From: CAYVOX01 sp964453035
GTDB lineage: Bacteria > Chloroflexota > Anaerolineae > Anaerolineales > Anaerolineaceae
NCBI GenBank assembly: GCA_964453035.1
Contig: CAYVOX010000015.1
Location: forward strand, 1-36,826
DNA length: 36,826 nt
Direction: 5' to 3'
Both the position numbers and the translations under genes were made by a program. Positions 15,543 to 24,921 of the stretch are shown piece after piece. The notes below the pieces were generated by a model that was not told where the DNA came from, searched no databases, and saw nothing but the letters and a program-made list of their open reading frames with translations. Within the stretch, counting starts at the first letter, position 1. Each line of letters starts with the position of its first letter.

Positions 15543-15842
15543 TTAACCTTTCAGGCTGTTCATCTGGTCCACGTCAATACTGTGCTTGGTGCGGAAAATC
15601 GCCACCATCAGCGCCAGGCCGACGGCTACTTCAGCCGCGGCTACCGTCATGACGAAAAAGACGAAGAGTTGCCCATCCAGCGTTTGATAAAAGGCGGCAA
15701 ACGCCACAAAGGCCAGGTTGGCCGCGTTAAACATCAACTCCAGCGACATAAAGGCCACAATGGCATTGCGGCGCAGCAGCACGCCCGCCACGCCCAGCGC
15801 AAACATAATCACCGATAAACCAAGATAGAAATGGATCGGCAT
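15543..15842 (-). CDS. nuoK: NADH-quinone oxidoreductase subunit K
   Basis: This 99-residue three-helix subunit of the complex I membrane arm (MrpC-like) has the two intramembrane glutamates required for proton transfer, Glu35 in the SLELMFNAANL helix and Glu71 in the AAAEVAVGLA helix. Length is typical (about 100). It starts with ATG 3 bases after nuoJ ends, so the two are probably translationally linked. Confidence 0.96.
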   Translation of the reverse strand: MPIHFYLGLSVIMFALGVAGVLLRRNAIVAFMSLELMFNAANLAFVAFAAFYQTLDGQLFVFFVMTVAAAEVAVGLALMVAIFRTKHSIDVDQMNSLKG

Positions 15843-15845
15843 GGG

Positions 15846-16388
15846 TTACTCCTTCTTTTTCGGTTTGAGCAGGCTGCGAATACCCAGCGTCTCACTGCGG
15901 GTGAGCACCACCGCCCCAATCACAGCCACCAGCAGGATGATGGAGGTAATCTCAAACGGCAGCGCGTAGCGGGTAAAGAGCAACATGCCCATATCCTCGG
16001 GGCTGGCATAACCCGGCGGAGGCTCTGGCAGGGGCGTGAGCATCCCCCAGCCCCCCACCACCAGCACTGCAGCCATTACCAGCAGCACCAGCACCAGTCC
16101 AATCGCCAGGGGACGCTGAATTTTGACCGGGTCTTTCCCGCTCAGGCGTTCCGCGCCCAGCAGCATGATGACGAACAGAAACAGCACCATGATGGCGCCG
16201 GCATAAACCGTCACCTGGGCCATGGCAATGAACGGCGCGCCGAGGACGAGGTATAGCACAGCCACCAGCGAGAAGTTTGCCACCAGGAAGAGCGCCGAGT
16301 AAATGGCGTTGCGATTGAGCAGCACGCCCAGGGCGGTGCCGATAATCAACAACGCCATCACCCCAAAGATAAGAATCGTCCAAATCAT
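15846..16388 (-). CDS. nuoJ: NADH-quinone oxidoreductase subunit J
   Basis: This 180-residue membrane subunit (ND6-like, five helices) lies next to the quinone-proton coupling region of complex I. It shows the family segment VLGAPFIAMAQVTVYAGAIMVLFLFVIML near residues 49-77, which contains the pi-bulge helix of TM3. It starts 11 bases after nuoI and its end is 3 bases from nuoK. The charged, Lys-rich C-terminus (LLKPKKKE) is probably cytoplasmic. Confidence 0.95.
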   Translation of the reverse strand: MIWTILIFGVMALLIIGTALGVLLNRNAIYSALFLVANFSLVAVLYLVLGAPFIAMAQVTVYAGAIMVLFLFVIMLLGAERLSGKDPVKIQRPLAIGLVLVLLVMAAVLVVGGWGMLTPLPEPPPGYASPEDMGMLLFTRYALPFEITSIILLVAVIGAVVLTRSETLGIRSLLKPKKKE

Positions 16389-16399
16389 GCCTGTCCTCC

Positions 16400-16891
16400 T
16401 TAATCGCTGGGGTCTTTCATCTCAGGCACCGAGCGGGTAAACTCGCCGGGTTCTGTCTTCCGCGGGGTGGGCTCGCAGCCCGCCGGGATGGGTTCAAGCA
16501 GCATATCGCGCGTGTAAACCGAGGATTCGCGCTCGGTAAAGGTGATTTCGTAGTTATCACCCAGCACAATGGCCTCCGTGGGGCAGGCATCTTCGCAAAA
16601 ACCGCAGAAGATGCAGCGCAGCATATTGATTTCGTAGGTGCTGGCGTAACGCTCGCCCGGAGAAAACCGCCTTTCATCGCTATTCTCTGAGGCTTCAACA
16701 AAAATCGCATCAGCGGGGCAGGCGGCAGCACACAACGCGCAGCCGATGCAGCGTTCCAGGCCGTTATCATAACGCTTGAGCACATGCCGTCCGCGAAAGC
16801 GCGCCCGCACCGGGCGTTTTTGCTCGGGGTACTGGATGGTGATTGGTTTAGTAAATAATGAACGCAGGGTTGTCCACAATCCACGCAGCAT
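16400..16891 (-). CDS. nuoI: NADH-quinone oxidoreductase subunit I (2x 4Fe-4S)
   Basis: This 163-residue peripheral-arm subunit binds the two tetranuclear clusters N6a and N6b that feed electrons to NuoB. Both ferredoxin motifs are intact: Cys48/51/54 with Cys58-Pro (CIGCALCAAACP) and Cys93/96/99 with Cys103-Pro (CIFCGFCEDACP). The amphipathic N-terminal segment (MLRGLWTTLRSLF) anchors it to the membrane arm. It begins 3 bases after nuoH and the downstream gap to nuoJ is 11 bases. Confidence 0.97.
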   Translation of the reverse strand: MLRGLWTTLRSLFTKPITIQYPEQKRPVRARFRGRHVLKRYDNGLERCIGCALCAAACPADAIFVEASENSDERRFSPGERYASTYEINMLRCIFCGFCEDACPTEAIVLGDNYEITFTERESSVYTRDMLLEPIPAGCEPTPRKTEPGEFTRSVPEMKDPSD

Positions 16892-16894
16892 GGG

Positions 16895-17905
16895 TTAACC
16901 TCCTAGCAGGTAAACAGCCACCGCGGTGAGCATGACGCTGGCCAAAGTGACCGGGTACATCACCTTCCAGCCCAGGGCCATCAGGCGGTCGTAGCGGATG
17001 CGCGGCAACGTTGCGCGGATCCAGATAATCAGGAACATCCAGGCAGCCGTTTTGATGAACAGGTAAATCGGGCCAAGCCACGGCGCCTGGTCAATGAACG
17101 GGCCAAGATACCCCCCCAGGAACAACGTCACGCCAATCATCGAGACGGCCACCAGCTTGATATATTCCGCCATGAAAAACAGGGCAAACTTCATGCTGGA
17201 GTACTCAGTGTGATAACCGGCGGTCAATTCCTGCTCAGCTTCGGGCATATCAAAGGGGGCGCGGTTAATCTCCGCCAGGCTGGCCAACAGGTAGATAAAG
17301 AAAGCCACCGGCTGTAAAACAATGAACGGCACGCTGCGCTGGGCATCCACGATGTCGCCCAGGCTCATCGAACCCGCCAGCAGGATGGGACCGACGTAAG
17401 CCAGACCCAGCGCCAGCTCGTAGCTGATCATCTGCGCTGTGGCGCGCAAACCGCCGAGCGTGGCATACTTATTATTGGAAGACCAGCCCGCCAGGGTGAT
17501 GCCGTAAACCGAAATAGAGGTAACCGAGAGGATCCACAGCACGCCGACGTTCACATCCGCGGCCAGGTCCAGCGAGACGGGGCGGCCAAAGAAATCAATC
17601 GTCCCACCCCAGGGAATGACCGCCGAAACCACCAGCGCCGGCACCACGGTAATCATGGGCGCCATGATGAAGATGAGCTTGTTGGCGTTGGCTGGGATCA
17701 ACTCTTCTTTGAAAATCAGCTTAACAGCATCGGCAATCGGCTGCAGCAGCCCCCAGAACCCGGCCCGGTTAGGACCGACGCGCACCTGCATCCACGCCAG
17801 CACTTTGCGTTCGTAAAGCGTGGTATAGGCAAAGCCCAGCGTCAGCGAAAGAATGATGATGAGCGCTTTAATCACCCATTCCAGGACTAAAATCCAATCC
17901 ACCAT
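16895..17905 (-). CDS. nuoH: NADH-quinone oxidoreductase subunit H
   Basis: This 336-residue membrane subunit (ND1-like, eight helices) forms much of the quinone entry chamber. Family segments include YTTLYERKVLAWMQVRVGPNR near residues 27-47, LASLAEINRAPFDMPEAEQEL with its run of acidic residues around 208-228, and YHTEYSSMKFALFFMAEY. A C-terminal segment with RATLPRIRYDRLM follows, typical of NuoH. Length is normal. The ATG follows nuoG by 12 bases. Confidence 0.97.
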   Translation of the reverse strand: MVDWILVLEWVIKALIIILSLTLGFAYTTLYERKVLAWMQVRVGPNRAGFWGLLQPIADAVKLIFKEELIPANANKLIFIMAPMITVVPALVVSAVIPWGGTIDFFGRPVSLDLAADVNVGVLWILSVTSISVYGITLAGWSSNNKYATLGGLRATAQMISYELALGLAYVGPILLAGSMSLGDIVDAQRSVPFIVLQPVAFFIYLLASLAEINRAPFDMPEAEQELTAGYHTEYSSMKFALFFMAEYIKLVAVSMIGVTLFLGGYLGPFIDQAPWLGPIYLFIKTAAWMFLIIWIRATLPRIRYDRLMALGWKVMYPVTLASVMLTAVAVYLLGG

Positions 17906-17917
17906 GCTATCCTCGCC

Positions 17918-20422
17918 TTATTCCTGAGTCACAGCGCCAGAACGGGCTGCTTCTTCAATTTTTAGTTCCACCGCCAGCGGCTGGTTAAGCGGCACGTTGA
18001 CGCTGCGCGGCAGAAAAGCCACACCCGTGGGCAGGCTGTCATCCAGGTGAATGCCCACCACAATGTGGTGCTTGGCCAGTTCAAACATCACCAACTGCCC
18101 TTCAGCCACGCCCTGCGCGGCAGCCGTGGCGGGGTGCATTTCCAGCACAGGTTCTGCCAGGCGCCCGCCGATCAGCTTTGAGGGGGTGACCAGCGCGCCG
18201 CGGTCATATAACCGGGTGATTGGTAGCACCAGCAGCTGGCCTTCCTTCACCTGCACACCCTGGGGCGGCTTAACCCATGTCATTTCCCTGGGTTCTGCCA
18301 GCGGCAGTTGAACGCCGACGCCCTGCGTGTTCTCGTAGCTGGTGCCGCCGTAGTAAACATCGCTGCGGCCCACCGCAGGGAACTGCTCGGGCGCTTCGGC
18401 CAGCTTCTGGTAGGTCAAGCCGGCAAAAACAGGCACGGATTTAGCCATCTGGGCCAGCACCAGGGCTGCGGCGCGGCCTTCAACCGGCAGGCCCATCTTC
18501 TGGGCAATGCCTGCGGTGATGGCAAAATCGGGCTTGGCGACCGGCCGCGGTGGAATGGCCGGGTAGAAACGCTGCACGCGCCGCTCCCCGGAGGTGTAGC
18601 TGCCTTCGCGCTCGGTGTAAGGCAGCGCAGGCAAAACCACATCCGCCACCTTGGCAGTTTCGGTCAGGAAGATATCCTGCACCACCACAAACGCCGAGCG
18701 GCCGATTGCCTGCGATAGCGCCGGGTCATCCCCCACCGGGTCGGCAGCGGCAATCAGCACAGTGAGCGCTTTGCTCAGGTCACCCGCCAGGTCACAGGAG
18801 ACGTTGAAGCCCAGCTCCCAGGCGCCCTGAGTATTGCCGTTGGGCCATACGCCAATCAAACCATTGTTGGGGCGCCCCACGTGCCGCGTGCGCTGCACGA
18901 GTTCCGCGCAGGCCTGCGCCAGGGCAGCGCTGCCCTCCAACCCCAGCCCTTCGCTGCCAAAGAAGATGATACCGTTCTCAGCCTGGCTGAAGGCATCTGC
19001 GGCTTTGTGCAGGGCTTCATCGGCCTCGGCCACCTTTTCGGGCAGGAACAGACTGATGGTTTCGGCTTCGGCGCCGGGAGTTAAGCGCAATACGTGGGCG
19101 GCGTTGCTATCCAGCCGGGTGGGACGGAAATTGACGGTGATGACCGTAGCCCCGCGCTCGGCAGCCTGCTTGACGCGCAGCCACCACAACGGAGCTTCCT
19201 GGTGCAGATCGCAGGCAACCACCAGGATGGTGGTGCCTTTGCCCATCGCGCTGAAATTGGTGCCCTCACCAACGCCCACCTGAGAAACCCAGTCCCCGCC
19301 CGCCATCGGGCTGTAGAGCAGGTTGGCGCCGCGCGGATTGAGCTGCCTCAGGTTGAAGAGATCTTCATTGGAAAGCCGCCCGCCCGCCAGTGTGACCAGC
19401 GAGGAACCAGCTGCTTTGAACTTTTCGGCCACAAACTCAAAAGCTTCCTCCCACTCCACCTCAGCCAGCTCGCCGCACTTGCGGATGAGCGGTTTGGTGA
19501 TGCGTTTTTCGCTTTCGGTGTAGTGGTAGGTGAAGCGGCCCTTATCGCACATCCAGATTTCATTAACGGCTTCGTTCTGGCGCGGCATGGCGCGTTTGAT
19601 AACCGTTTTGCCGCCGCTTTTAGCCTCGCGGCGGACGTTGAAAGCAATGTTGCAGCCGACGGCGCACTGGTTGCAAATCGAAGCTGCCACGTTCATCTCC
19701 CAGGGGCGCGCGCCAAAGTGAAAATCTGCGGTGGTCAGGGCGCCGACCGGGCAAATATCCGTGGTATTGCCGGAAAAGATGGAATCAAATCCAGGTTCGG
19801 AGTCGGTTCGAATCTCCAGCGTGCGCCCGCGGTTGTGGAAGTTAATCACCGGGTCATCTACCACCTCGTGCTGGAAGCGCACGCAGCGCCCGCACTGGAT
19901 GCAGCGTTCCCGGTCCAGCCAGATGAGCTCGCCCAGCTGGACATGTTTTTGGGCGTGCATTTTCTCGGTGAAGATGAAGCGGCTCTGCGAAGTTCCATGC
20001 TGCATGGTCAGGTTTTGCAGCGGGCACTCGCCGCCCTTATCGCACACGGGGCAGTCAAGCGGGTGCGAGGTGAGCAAAAATTCAATCACATCCTTGCGCG
20101 CGGCGGTCACCTTTTCGCTGTCAGTTACCACCACCATGCCCTCAGAGACGGGCGTGGTGCAGGCAGTTTCCAGCTTGGGAGTAAACTGGATGCGCGGCTT
20201 GCCGTCGGCCTCCAGCACGGGCTGCCCGGTAGCGCGGTCAATCACCGGGCGGCCGATATCCACCAGGCACATGCGGCACATGCCCACCGGGCGCATCTTG
20301 GGATGGTAGCAGAACACCGGGATATGGTTGCCCACCTGCATGGCAGCATCCACCACCAGCGTCCCTTCCGGCACGGTGACGGTTTTGGAGTCAATTCGTA
20401 AGGTAATCATCCTGGCTGGCAT
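17918..20422 (-). CDS. nuoG: NADH-quinone oxidoreductase subunit G
   Basis: This 834-residue Fe-S subunit of the peripheral arm is related to molybdopterin oxidoreductases. The N-terminal 2Fe-2S ferredoxin domain has Cys38, Cys49, Cys52 and probably Cys88. A His/Cys 4Fe-4S motif follows in HPLDCPVCDKGGECPLQ, then ERCIQCGRCVRF and DICPVGAL for a further 4Fe-4S cluster. CNQCAVGCNI marks another Cys cluster (N7-like), then a long Mo-enzyme-like domain without evident cofactor residues. I choose the ATG at 20422 rather than the in-frame TTG at 20428: AAGGAG stands just 6 bases before the ATG and lies inside the last codons of nuoF, whose stop ends 2 bases upstream. Length is within the range of long NuoG proteins. 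Confidence 0.95.
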   Translation of the reverse strand: MPARMITLRIDSKTVTVPEGTLVVDAAMQVGNHIPVFCYHPKMRPVGMCRMCLVDIGRPVIDRATGQPVLEADGKPRIQFTPKLETACTTPVSEGMVVVTDSEKVTAARKDVIEFLLTSHPLDCPVCDKGGECPLQNLTMQHGTSQSRFIFTEKMHAQKHVQLGELIWLDRERCIQCGRCVRFQHEVVDDPVINFHNRGRTLEIRTDSEPGFDSIFSGNTTDICPVGALTTADFHFGARPWEMNVAASICNQCAVGCNIAFNVRREAKSGGKTVIKRAMPRQNEAVNEIWMCDKGRFTYHYTESEKRITKPLIRKCGELAEVEWEEAFEFVAEKFKAAGSSLVTLAGGRLSNEDLFNLRQLNPRGANLLYSPMAGGDWVSQVGVGEGTNFSAMGKGTTILVVACDLHQEAPLWWLRVKQAAERGATVITVNFRPTRLDSNAAHVLRLTPGAEAETISLFLPEKVAEADEALHKAADAFSQAENGIIFFGSEGLGLEGSAALAQACAELVQRTRHVGRPNNGLIGVWPNGNTQGAWELGFNVSCDLAGDLSKALTVLIAAADPVGDDPALSQAIGRSAFVVVQDIFLTETAKVADVVLPALPYTEREGSYTSGERRVQRFYPAIPPRPVAKPDFAITAGIAQKMGLPVEGRAAALVLAQMAKSVPVFAGLTYQKLAEAPEQFPAVGRSDVYYGGTSYENTQGVGVQLPLAEPREMTWVKPPQGVQVKEGQLLVLPITRLYDRGALVTPSKLIGGRLAEPVLEMHPATAAAQGVAEGQLVMFELAKHHIVVGIHLDDSLPTGVAFLPRSVNVPLNQPLAVELKIEEAARSGAVTQE

Positions 20423-20424
20423 AC

Positions 20425-21678
20425 TCAACTCCTTACCCGCTCTTCAAAATCAGGCCGGAAATGCTCAATGCTCGAAAGCACCGCCATCACCGAAAACTCG
20501 CCCAGAGCGCACAGGCATTTGCCCACCATCTCAGCAGCCACATTTTTAAGCAGGTCAATATCCTTTTGCGTGCCCTTGCCGTGCTCAATGCGCCTGGCAA
20601 TTTGATACATCCAGTAGGTGCCTTCACGGCACGGCGTGCACTTGCCGCACGATTCATGCTTGAAGAAGTGCGTGGTGCGCTCAACCAGCCAGGCGGTGTT
20701 GACTGAATCATCCAGCACAATCACCGAAGCCGAGCCGAGCGGGGCATTCAGCGCCGCCTGGGTAGATTCATAATCCATCGGGGTGTCCAGGGCGCGATCA
20801 TCGGCAACAATGAGGTTGGATGAAGCACCGGCTGCCATGATGGCTTTGATCTTCCTGCCCTCAGGGATGCCCCCTCCCAGGTCAAAAATCAGGTGGCGGA
20901 AGGGCGTGCCGAGGGGCAGCTCATAATTGCCGGGGCGGTTAACGCAACCGGAGAGCGAGAACACCTTGACGCCAGGGCTCTTATCGGTGCCAAAGCCGCG
21001 GTACCAGCCGGCGCCTTTTTGAATAATGGGCGGCAGGTTGGTAAGGGTTTCCACGTTGTTGATGAGCGTGGGCTTGGCATACAACCCCGCCACCGCCGGG
21101 AAGGGCGGGCGCAGGCGCGGTTGCCCCAGGTTGCCTTCGATCGATTCGAGCAGGGCGGTCTCTTCGCCGCACACGTAAGCCCCCGCGCCCAGGTGGGTGT
21201 ACAACCGCAGGTGGTAATCGCTGCCGAAGAGCTTATCGCCCAGCAGACCAGCCTTTTCAAGCTCGGCAATCTTTTGATCAAGCTGCCGGGCAATCCCCCA
21301 GAACTCGCCGCGCAGGTAAACATAAGCCACGTTGGCCTGCACCGCGTAAGCCGCAATCATCAACCCTTCCAGGAACTGGAACGGGTTGCCTTCCATAATT
21401 TCGCGGTCTTTAAAGGTGCCCGGTTCGGATTCATCCGCATTGGCCACCACGTAATGCGGCCAGATGTTGTTGGGCAGAAAACCCCACTTGATGCCGGTGG
21501 GAAAGCCCGCCCCACCGCGCCCACGCAGGCCGCTGGTTTTCACTTCGTTAGTCACCTCTTGCGGCTGCAGGGTGGTGACGGCCTTCTTGAACGCCTCAAA
21601 TCCGCCGTGCTGCAGGTAAACATCCAGGCGATCAAGGTGAGGAATATCGCGGTGGCGCAGCAACACATGTTCACTCAT
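20425..21678 (-). CDS. nuoF: NADH-quinone oxidoreductase subunit F
   Basis: This 417-residue NADH-binding flavoprotein subunit carries FMN and the 4Fe-4S cluster N3. Visible features are GLRGRGGAGFPTGIKW near residues 50-65 (FMN/NADH site), NADESEPGTFKDRE, the Cys motif ESCGKCTPCREG near 342-353, and the fourth Cys in KCLCALG near 388. Its presence with NuoE and NuoG shows a full NADH dehydrogenase module rather than an 11-subunit ferredoxin- or F420-linked complex. The ATG overlaps the nuoE stop by four bases (ATGA), with GAGGAGG inside nuoE as the ribosome site. Confidence 0.97.
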   Translation of the reverse strand: MSEHVLLRHRDIPHLDRLDVYLQHGGFEAFKKAVTTLQPQEVTNEVKTSGLRGRGGAGFPTGIKWGFLPNNIWPHYVVANADESEPGTFKDREIMEGNPFQFLEGLMIAAYAVQANVAYVYLRGEFWGIARQLDQKIAELEKAGLLGDKLFGSDYHLRLYTHLGAGAYVCGEETALLESIEGNLGQPRLRPPFPAVAGLYAKPTLINNVETLTNLPPIIQKGAGWYRGFGTDKSPGVKVFSLSGCVNRPGNYELPLGTPFRHLIFDLGGGIPEGRKIKAIMAAGASSNLIVADDRALDTPMDYESTQAALNAPLGSASVIVLDDSVNTAWLVERTTHFFKHESCGKCTPCREGTYWMYQIARRIEHGKGTQKDIDLLKNVAAEMVGKCLCALGEFSVMAVLSSIEHFRPDFEERVRS

Positions 21679-22193
21679 TGGCTCGCCTCCTCGCTGGCCT
21701 TGCGGCGGATTTCGTCAATCACCTGCATGGCGGATTCAGGCGTCTGGTCTTCATGGTAAACAATGTCGCCATCTCCCTGCACCTGGAAGAGCGGCGCATG
21801 GTGGCAGCCTGCCAGGCAGGTGACGGCTTCGATGGTGAACAGGCCGTCTGGCGTGGTTTCTCCCACCTTGATGCCGATATTCTCGCAAAGCTTCTCAAGG
21901 AATTCATCCGCGCCGCGCAGCGCGCACGGCAGGTCGGTACACACCTGAATCTTGTAGCGCCCGCTGTGCTCGTCCTCATGGAACAGGGTGTAAAAGCCCA
22001 CCACCGCATCCACATCCGTCACGGAAAGGCCAGTGATCTGGGCGATATCCATCAGGTCTTGCTTGACCAGAAAACCGCTCTTGCTCTGCGCCAGGTGGAG
22101 CAGCGGCATAACCGCTGACTTTTTGAATTCAACAGGATACTTGGCCAAAATCTGGGCCACTTCATCAGGGTATTGTGTTAGCAGTCGGTTCAC
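21675..22193 (-). CDS. nuoE: NADH-quinone oxidoreductase subunit E
   Basis: This 172-residue thioredoxin-like 2Fe-2S subunit (cluster N1a) has ligands Cys85, Cys90, Cys126 and Cys130 in CTDLPC and CLAGC, as in the 24-kDa subunit. It partners NuoF in the NADH-oxidising module. The start is GTG at 22193, which overlaps the nuoD TGA by four bases (GTGA). AGGAG lies 10 bases upstream inside nuoD, so translation is coupled. The C-terminus overlaps nuoF in the same way. Confidence 0.96.
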   Translation of the reverse strand: MNRLLTQYPDEVAQILAKYPVEFKKSAVMPLLHLAQSKSGFLVKQDLMDIAQITGLSVTDVDAVVGFYTLFHEDEHSGRYKIQVCTDLPCALRGADEFLEKLCENIGIKVGETTPDGLFTIEAVTCLAGCHHAPLFQVQGDGDIVYHEDQTPESAMQVIDEIRRKASEEASQ

Positions 22194-23419
22194 CGGTCAC
22201 AATCTCCTAGAACAATATCAATACTGCCGATAATGCCAACCACATCCGCCACAAAATGGGCGCGAGTGAGCAGCGGCATGATTTGCAGATTGGCAAAAGA
22301 GGGCGTACGCATATGGCAGCGATAGGGTTTGGGGCCGCCGTCGCCTTCCAGGTACACGCCCAGCTCACCGCGGGGGCTTTCGGTGGCCGCGTAAACAAAG
22401 CCGCGCGGTGCCGAAAAGCCCTCCGTCCACAGCTTGAAGTGGTGAATGAGCGCTTCCATGCTCACGCCAATTTCGGAGCGGGGCGGCGGCACAAACTTGC
22501 GGTTGTTGCTGCGCACCGGCCCCAGCGGCAGGCGGTTCATCGCCTGTTCAATAATACGCAGGCTCTGTCGCATTTCTTCCACGCGCACCAGGTACCGCGC
22601 ATAAATATCCCCATCGGTCTGGGTGGGGATATCAAAGTCGTACTGCTCGTAGCCGCAATAGGGGCGGGCCTTGCGCAAATCATACGCCATGCCCGAGCCG
22701 CGCGCCACCGGCCCGCTGATGGCATACTGCAGGCACTCCTCCTGGGTGATGATACCAATCTCTTTGGTGCGCTCAATGAAGAGCGGGTTCTTGGTCAACA
22801 TCGATTCATATTCTTTGATGCGCGCAGGCATAATCTCCAGCAGGTGGCGTACCGCCCCTTCAAACTCCACGGGCACGTCGCGCCACAGGCCGCCGGGACG
22901 GATGTAGGTGGTCATCATGCGCTGGCCGGCGCACATCTCAAAAATATCGAGGATGATCTCGCGCTCGCGCATGGTGTAGAGGAAGGTGCTCATCGCCGCC
23001 AGGTCCAGCGCGGAGGTGCCCATCCAAACCAGGTGCGAGTTGATTCGGGTCAGCTCCGCCAGGATGACGCGCACCACCTGCGCCCGAACCGGCACATCCA
23101 GTTCAACCAGCTTTTCAACCGCCAGGCAGTAGGTGAGGTTATTCCCCAGCGGGTTGAGGTAGTCAAGACGGTCGGTCATCACCTCGGCCTGCTGGTACAT
23201 CTTGGATTCGATGGTCTTTTCCACACCGGTGTGCAAAAAACCGATATCCGGAATGCACGAGACCACAATTTCGCCGTCCAGTTCCAGCAGCAGGCGCAGC
23301 ACGCCGTGGGTGGAAGGGTGCTGCGGGCCCATGTTGAGCAGCAGCGTCTCACCGGTGAGGGCGCGCGGAGAAATGAGGTGTTTTAATTCTTCAATCTGGG
23401 TGTCGCGGAAGTCTGACAT
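22190..23419 (-). CDS. nuoD: NADH-quinone oxidoreductase subunit D
   Basis: This 409-residue 49-kDa-type subunit is related to NiFe-hydrogenase large subunits and forms the quinone-binding site with NuoB. Signatures are LNMGPQHPSTHGVLRLLLELDGE (family start near residues 28-50), then the segment with EKLVELDVP, ending IDIVLGDCDR where the family usually ends with an Asp-Arg tail. The hydrogenase Ni-binding cysteines are absent, as expected for complex I. nuoC ends 15 bases upstream; nuoE overlaps its stop by four bases. It is separate from nuoC, not fused as in E. coli. Confidence 0.97.
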   Translation of the reverse strand: MSDFRDTQIEELKHLISPRALTGETLLLNMGPQHPSTHGVLRLLLELDGEIVVSCIPDIGFLHTGVEKTIESKMYQQAEVMTDRLDYLNPLGNNLTYCLAVEKLVELDVPVRAQVVRVILAELTRINSHLVWMGTSALDLAAMSTFLYTMREREIILDIFEMCAGQRMMTTYIRPGGLWRDVPVEFEGAVRHLLEIMPARIKEYESMLTKNPLFIERTKEIGIITQEECLQYAISGPVARGSGMAYDLRKARPYCGYEQYDFDIPTQTDGDIYARYLVRVEEMRQSLRIIEQAMNRLPLGPVRSNNRKFVPPPRSEIGVSMEALIHHFKLWTEGFSAPRGFVYAATESPRGELGVYLEGDGGPKPYRCHMRTPSFANLQIMPLLTRAHFVADVVGIIGSIDIVLGDCDR

Positions 23420-23434
23420 GCTTTTTCTCCCGGC

Positions 23435-23947
23435 TCAGGATTTGGGGTTGGGTTTGCGCAGTTGAATCTGGTCAAAGTTGAAGGTAAATTGCACCTCTTC
23501 GTAGCCCAGGGGGTAATCTTTGCGCAGGGGATGGCCTTCCCAATCCGCAGCCATGATGATGCGCCGCATGTCGGAATGGCCCTCAAAGCGGATGCCAAAC
23601 AGGTCAAACACCTCGCGCTCGTACCAGTTGGCGCCAGGATAAACCTTCTCGACGGTGCGCAGGGTGGGCGCGTGACCGTCAAGCGGCACGCGCACGCGCA
23701 GCAGCACGTTCTGGCTGAGCGAATAAAGCTGGTAATTAACGTGAAAGCGCGGGGTTTCCTCCGGCCAGTAATCAACCGCCGTCACATCCACCAGCATCTC
23801 AAAGCGGAACTCATCCCGCAGGGTTTGCAGGGCCTCCACGAGACATTCCGGCGTCAGAAACACCGTCACCTCGCCGCGGAATTCCTGCGCCTGGCCTGAA
23901 AATTTCTCTTGCAGGGTTTGGGTTACAGTTTGTAACAGGTCATTCAT
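23435..23947 (-). CDS. nuoC: NADH-quinone oxidoreductase subunit C
   Basis: This 170-residue 30-kDa-type subunit of the peripheral arm supports NuoD. The diagnostic segment near residues 107-147 is present: ANWYEREVFDLFGIRFEGH followed by MRRIIMAADWEGHPLRKDYPLG. The N-terminal part is a variable alpha-beta domain. The ATG follows GAAGGAAATCC. A small CTCTT-TGC-AAGAG stem sits just before this ribosome site in the 48-base gap after nuoB and might tune translation. Length is typical of unfused NuoC. Confidence 0.95.
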   Translation of the reverse strand: MNDLLQTVTQTLQEKFSGQAQEFRGEVTVFLTPECLVEALQTLRDEFRFEMLVDVTAVDYWPEETPRFHVNYQLYSLSQNVLLRVRVPLDGHAPTLRTVEKVYPGANWYEREVFDLFGIRFEGHSDMRRIIMAADWEGHPLRKDYPLGYEEVQFTFNFDQIQLRKPNPKS

Positions 23948-23995
23948 CCTGGATTTCCTTCTCTTGCAAAGAGGGAAAAATCTATGCGGTTTTTT

Positions 23996-24468
<473 letters not shown>

Positions 24469-24478
<10 letters not shown>

Positions 24479-24825
24479 TCCAGGGCTCCTTTCTTCCAGG
24501 CATACACAAAGCCGATAATCAGGATGCCGATGAAAACAAACATACTGATAAGCCCTGCCGCGCCCAGGTTGCGGAAAACCACCGCCCAGGCCAGAAGGAA
24601 GACGGTTTCAACGTCGAACAGGATGAAAAGCACCGCCACCAGGTAATAGCGCACGGAAATGCGCCGGGTGGCGTTGCCGTACGGCTTCATGCCTGATTCG
24701 TAAGGTTGGGCTTTGCGCTGGGTGGGGCGCTTTGGGCCAAAACCGTGCCCCAGGCCAACCACAATAAAGGCAACCAGCACAGCAACAATCAAAATAACCA
24801 ACAGGGGGAGATATTCCATCAGCAT
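24469..24825 (-). CDS. nuoA: NADH-quinone oxidoreductase subunit A
   Basis: This 118-residue, three-helix subunit (ND3-like) is the first gene of the operon. Typical features are the loop with KPYESGMKPYGNATRRISVRYY and the FILFDVETVFLLAWAV helix with its conserved Asp and Glu, which sense the quinone site. The usual conserved Cys of the loop is replaced here by Ser (YESGMKP), a common bacterial variant of the Y-E-C/S-G motif. The ATG at 24825 has GGTAAGGA upstream and an extended -10 promoter candidate about 40 bases away. A second in-frame ATG (codon 3) is an alternative start. Confidence 0.95.
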
Positions 24826-24863
24826 AATGAAATCCTTACCTTGTTTCTCGGAATACTGCGCTT

Positions 24864-24872
24864 AGTATATCA
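24864..24872 (-). promoter_or_regulatory. Extended -10 promoter candidate for the nuo operon
   Basis: On the minus strand the sequence reads TGATATACT, an extended -10 (TGn followed by a 5/6 match to TATAAT). No good -35 is found 16-18 bases upstream, which is usual for extended -10 promoters. It sits in the 96-base gap before nuoA and gives a leader of about 30 bases containing the GGTAAGGA ribosome site. Confidence 0.55.
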
Positions 24873-24921
24873 CAGGTTGTTTTCCTTCGTAGTATTTTTC
24901 ACAAAGTTTATCAATAAGATA

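Noticed and set aside
14195..15652. Long plus-strand open frame (485 codons) opposite nuoL and nuoK.
   Set aside because: It is antisense to well-conserved genes and its product is His/Arg/Gln-rich, an artefact of GC-rich codon bias on the other strand.
19795..19825. A tRNA T-loop-like string (GGTTCGAATC).
   Set aside because: It lies inside the intact nuoG coding sequence and no acceptor, D or anticodon arm can be built around it.
19094..20401. Long plus-strand open frame (435 codons) opposite nuoG.
   Set aside because: It is antisense to intact Fe-S motifs of nuoG; no ribosome site or recognisable domain.
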